A stretch of 64,000 bases of DNA from Streptomyces sp. SM10. GTDB taxonomy: Bacteria > Actinomycetota > Actinomycetes > Streptomycetales > Streptomycetaceae. The translations under genes and the position numbers were made by a program. The stretch is from contig NZ_NEUF01000048.1 of NCBI RefSeq assembly GCF_002910915.1, forward strand, positions 186,001 through 250,000, read 5' to 3'. Under the pieces are notes generated by a model, which worked only from the letters and a program-made list of their open reading frames with translations, was not told the origin of the DNA and searched no databases. Shown here piece after piece: positions 62,284 to 64,000 of this stretch; position 1 is the first letter of the stretch, and each line of letters starts with the position of its first letter.

Positions 62284-64000
62284 ATGACGACGAACTCAGC
62301 TGGTGCGCTCGCCGATACCGCCTCCTACGCCGCCGCGGTGGAGGAGGTCAAGCGCGCCGCCGCCGCGTACTACACCGCAGGTGAGAGCAGGCTCGACGAC
62401 GACGCGTACGACCGGCTGGTGCGCGGGGTCGCGGCCTACGAGGAGGAGCACCCGCAGGAGGTGCTGGACGCCTCGCCGACCGGGAAGGTCGCGGGGGGCG
62501 CGATGTCGGGGGACGTGCCGCACACCGTCCCGATGCTCTCCCTGGACAACGTCTTCTCCGCCGAGCAGTTCGTCACGTGGACCGCGTCCGTGGAGCGGCG
62601 GATAGGCAGACCCGTCGCCGCGTGGAGTGTGGAGCCCAAGCTCGACGGCCTCGCTGTCGCCGCGCGTTACCAGGAGGGCCGCCTCGACCGGTTGATCACC
62701 CGCGGGGACGGGACGGCCGGGGAGGACGTCTCGCACGCGATCGGCACGGTGCTCGGCCTGCCCGAGCGGCTCGGAGAGTCCGTCACCCTTGAGGTGCGTG
62801 GCGAGATCCTCATGACCCAGGAGCAGTTCGAGCAGGCCAACACGGTGCGTACGGAACACGGTGCGGCGCCCTTCGCCAATCCGCGCAACGGCGCCGCCGG
62901 CACGCTGCGGGCCAAGGACCGGCCGTACCGGGTGGAGATGACCTTCTTCGCGTACGGAGCGCTCGCGCTCCCGGATTCGGGTGAGCTGACGGCCGCGCTG
63001 GCCGCCCTGCCGCACGGCGAGGTCCTGGAGTACGTCGCGGGGCTCGGCGTGCACACGGCGGCGGAGACCGCGGTCGCCCCGCGCACCGTCACCACGGTCG
63101 CTGAGGTGCAGGCCGGGGTCGAGGGCATCGCCGCTCTGCGCGCCTCGCTGCCGTTCGGGATCGACGGGATCGTGATCAAGGCCGATCTGGCGGCGGACCA
63201 GCGCGACGCGGGCTCCGGGACGCGGGCGCCGCGCTGGGCCATCGCCTACAAGCTGCCGGCCGTGGAGAAGGTCACCAGGCTGCTGGGCGTGGAGTGGAAT
63301 GTCGGCAGGACCGGGATCATCGCACCGCGCGCCGTGCTGGAGCCCGTGGAGATCGACGGATCCACCGTCGGCTACGCCACGCTGCACAATCCGGCCGACA
63401 TCACCCGCCGCGATCTGCGTCTGGGTGACCAGGTGATGGTCTACAAGGCGGGCGACATCATCCCCCGTATCGAGGCGCCCGTCGCCCATCTGCGCACCGG
63501 TGACGAGAAGCCGATCGAATTCCCCGAGGCCTGCCCCCGGTGCGGCTCGGAGATCGACGCGAGCGAGCAGCGCTGGCGCTGTACCCGGGGCCGCAACTGC
63601 CGTCTGGTGGCCTCCATCTCGTACGCGGCCGGGCGCGATCAGCTCGACATCGAAGGTCTCGGTGCCACCCGGGTCGTCCAGCTCGTCGACGCGGGCCTCG
63701 TCCAGGACTTCGCCGACCTCTTCACGCTGGAGCGCGATCAGCTGCTCGCCCTGGAGCGGATGGGAGAGACGTCCACCGACAATCTGCTGGCGGCCTTCGA
63801 GACGGCCAGGACCCGCCCGCTGTCCCGCGTCTTCTGCGCGCTGGGTGTGCGGGGCACGGGCCGCTCCATGTCCCGCAGGATCGCTCGGTACTTCGCGTCG
63901 ATGGACCGGATCGCCGCCGCCGACGCGGAGGAGTTGCAGCGGGTAGACGGCATCGGCAAGGAGAAGGCGGCGGCGGTCGTCAGTGAGCTGGAGGAGCTGG
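62284..64000 (+). CDS. ligA: NAD-dependent DNA ligase, 3' end outside the window
   Basis: The frame is open from the ATG 62284 to the window end (572 residues of a usual 650-730). Domain Ia (NMN site) is [20 protein letters not shown]. The adenylation motif I is EPKLDG with Lys119; [23 protein letters not shown] and [11 protein letters not shown] are the further nucleotidyltransferase motifs. The OB fold has [22 protein letters not shown]4 zinc finger follows (CPRCGS ... CTRGRNC), where the usual last pair is Cys-x4-Cys followed by PAQ; here the spacing is five and PAQ is absent. Then helix-hairpin-helix repeats ([30 protein letters not shown]). BRCT would lie beyond the end. It may be the main ligase or a second paralogue. 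Confidence 0.9.
   Translation, partial: MTTNSAGALADTASYAAAVEEVKRAAAAYYTAGESRLDDDAYDRLVRGVAAYEEEHPQEVLDASPTGKVAGGAMSGDVPHTVPMLSLDNVFSAEQFVTWTASVERRIGRPVAAWSVEPKLDGLAVAARYQEGRLDRLITRGDGTAGEDVSHAIGTVLGLPERLGESVTLEVRGEILMTQEQFEQANTVRTEHGAAPFANPRNGAAGTLRAKDRPYRVEMTFFAYGALALPDSGELTAALAALPHGEVLEYVAGLGVHTAAETAVAPRTVTTVAEVQAGVEGIAALRASLPFGIDGIVIKADLAADQRDAGSGTRAPRWAIAYKLPAVEKVTRLLGVEWNVGRTGIIAPRAVLEPVEIDGSTVGYATLHNPADITRRDLRLGDQVMVYKAGDIIPRIEAPVAHLRTGDEKPIEFPEACPRCGSEIDASEQRWRCTRGRNCRLVASISYAAGRDQLDIEGLGATRVVQLVDAGLVQDFADLFTLERDQLLALERMGETSTDNLLAAFETARTRPLSRVFCALGVRGTGRSMSRRIARYFASMDRIAAADAEELQRVDGIGKEKAAAVVSELEEL

Overview
The DNA is very GC-rich, with third positions almost always G or C, frequent GTG starts and long antisense shadow frames. 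It carries gene sets typical of Streptomyces: a crotonyl-CoA carboxylase/reductase cluster, the psd-pssA pair, a CebR-type operator, orphan SpoIIE-type phosphatases, and DUF397 and DUF5753 remnants. I read it as a piece of a Streptomyces (or very close actinomycete) chromosome, mostly ordinary metabolic territory with one clearly accessory, partly decayed patch at about 26.7-30.8 kb. I saw no rRNA, tRNA, CRISPR array, complete insertion sequence or prophage.

Layout. 1-6.8 kb: 3' part of a glycerate kinase, a convergent PucR-type regulator, and a tightly overlapped branched-chain amino-acid ABC operon (livF-G-H-M-K, binding protein last). 6.8-10.9 kb: two divergent secreted glycoside hydrolases, a GH87 alpha-1,3-glucanase and a GH5 cellulase with a CebR operator in front. 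10.9-13.1 kb: a PAS/GAF/SpoIIE phosphatase whose stop codon sits in a 7-bp tandem repeat. 13.3-21.0 kb, minus strand: the ethylmalonyl-CoA pathway set (ccr, mutase, CoA-ester lyase, MaoC hydratase, acyl-CoA dehydrogenase) followed by psd and pssA. 21.4-26.7 kb: a GNAT acetyltransferase, a membrane-anchored Mrr-like nuclease, a TetR regulator, a double-length 3-hydroxyacyl-CoA dehydrogenase and a HEAT-repeat protein.

26.7-30.8 kb is a scar of broken genes: a Ser/Thr kinase-WD40 fragment, the tail of an XRE/DUF5753 regulator, an orphan DUF397 gene with a duplicated half, and DNA-methylase-like and other remnants. These surround one intact two-gene cassette, an AAA ATPase overlapping a TOPRIM-like DUF4276 protein. 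It is the best candidate in the window for a little-described, possibly anti-phage, system.

30.8-40 kb: GNAT, a secreted S33 peptidase, a radical SAM protein, an SRPBCC protein, an MFS exporter fused to three beta-sandwich repeats, a truncated acyltransferase, and a divergent LysR/aldo-keto reductase pair. 40.2-45.4 kb: a four-gene peptidase operon (M55 D-aminopeptidase, M20, S9, S66 LD-carboxypeptidase) that looks built for peptidoglycan-derived peptides. 45.5-54.0 kb: a secreted acyl esterase/peptidase behind a TetR-like operator, a LapA-like membrane peptide, a glutamate-cysteine ligase 2 family enzyme, a VOC protein, a methyltransferase, a PAP2-diacylglycerol kinase fusion, and an IclR-SMP-30 pair. 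54.1-64.0 kb: an aminotransferase-fold protein without the expected PLP lysine, two MBL-fold hydrolases, a DedA protein, a holin-like/alkaline-phosphatase-fold fusion, a LacI regulator, and the 5' part of an NAD-dependent DNA ligase cut by the window end.
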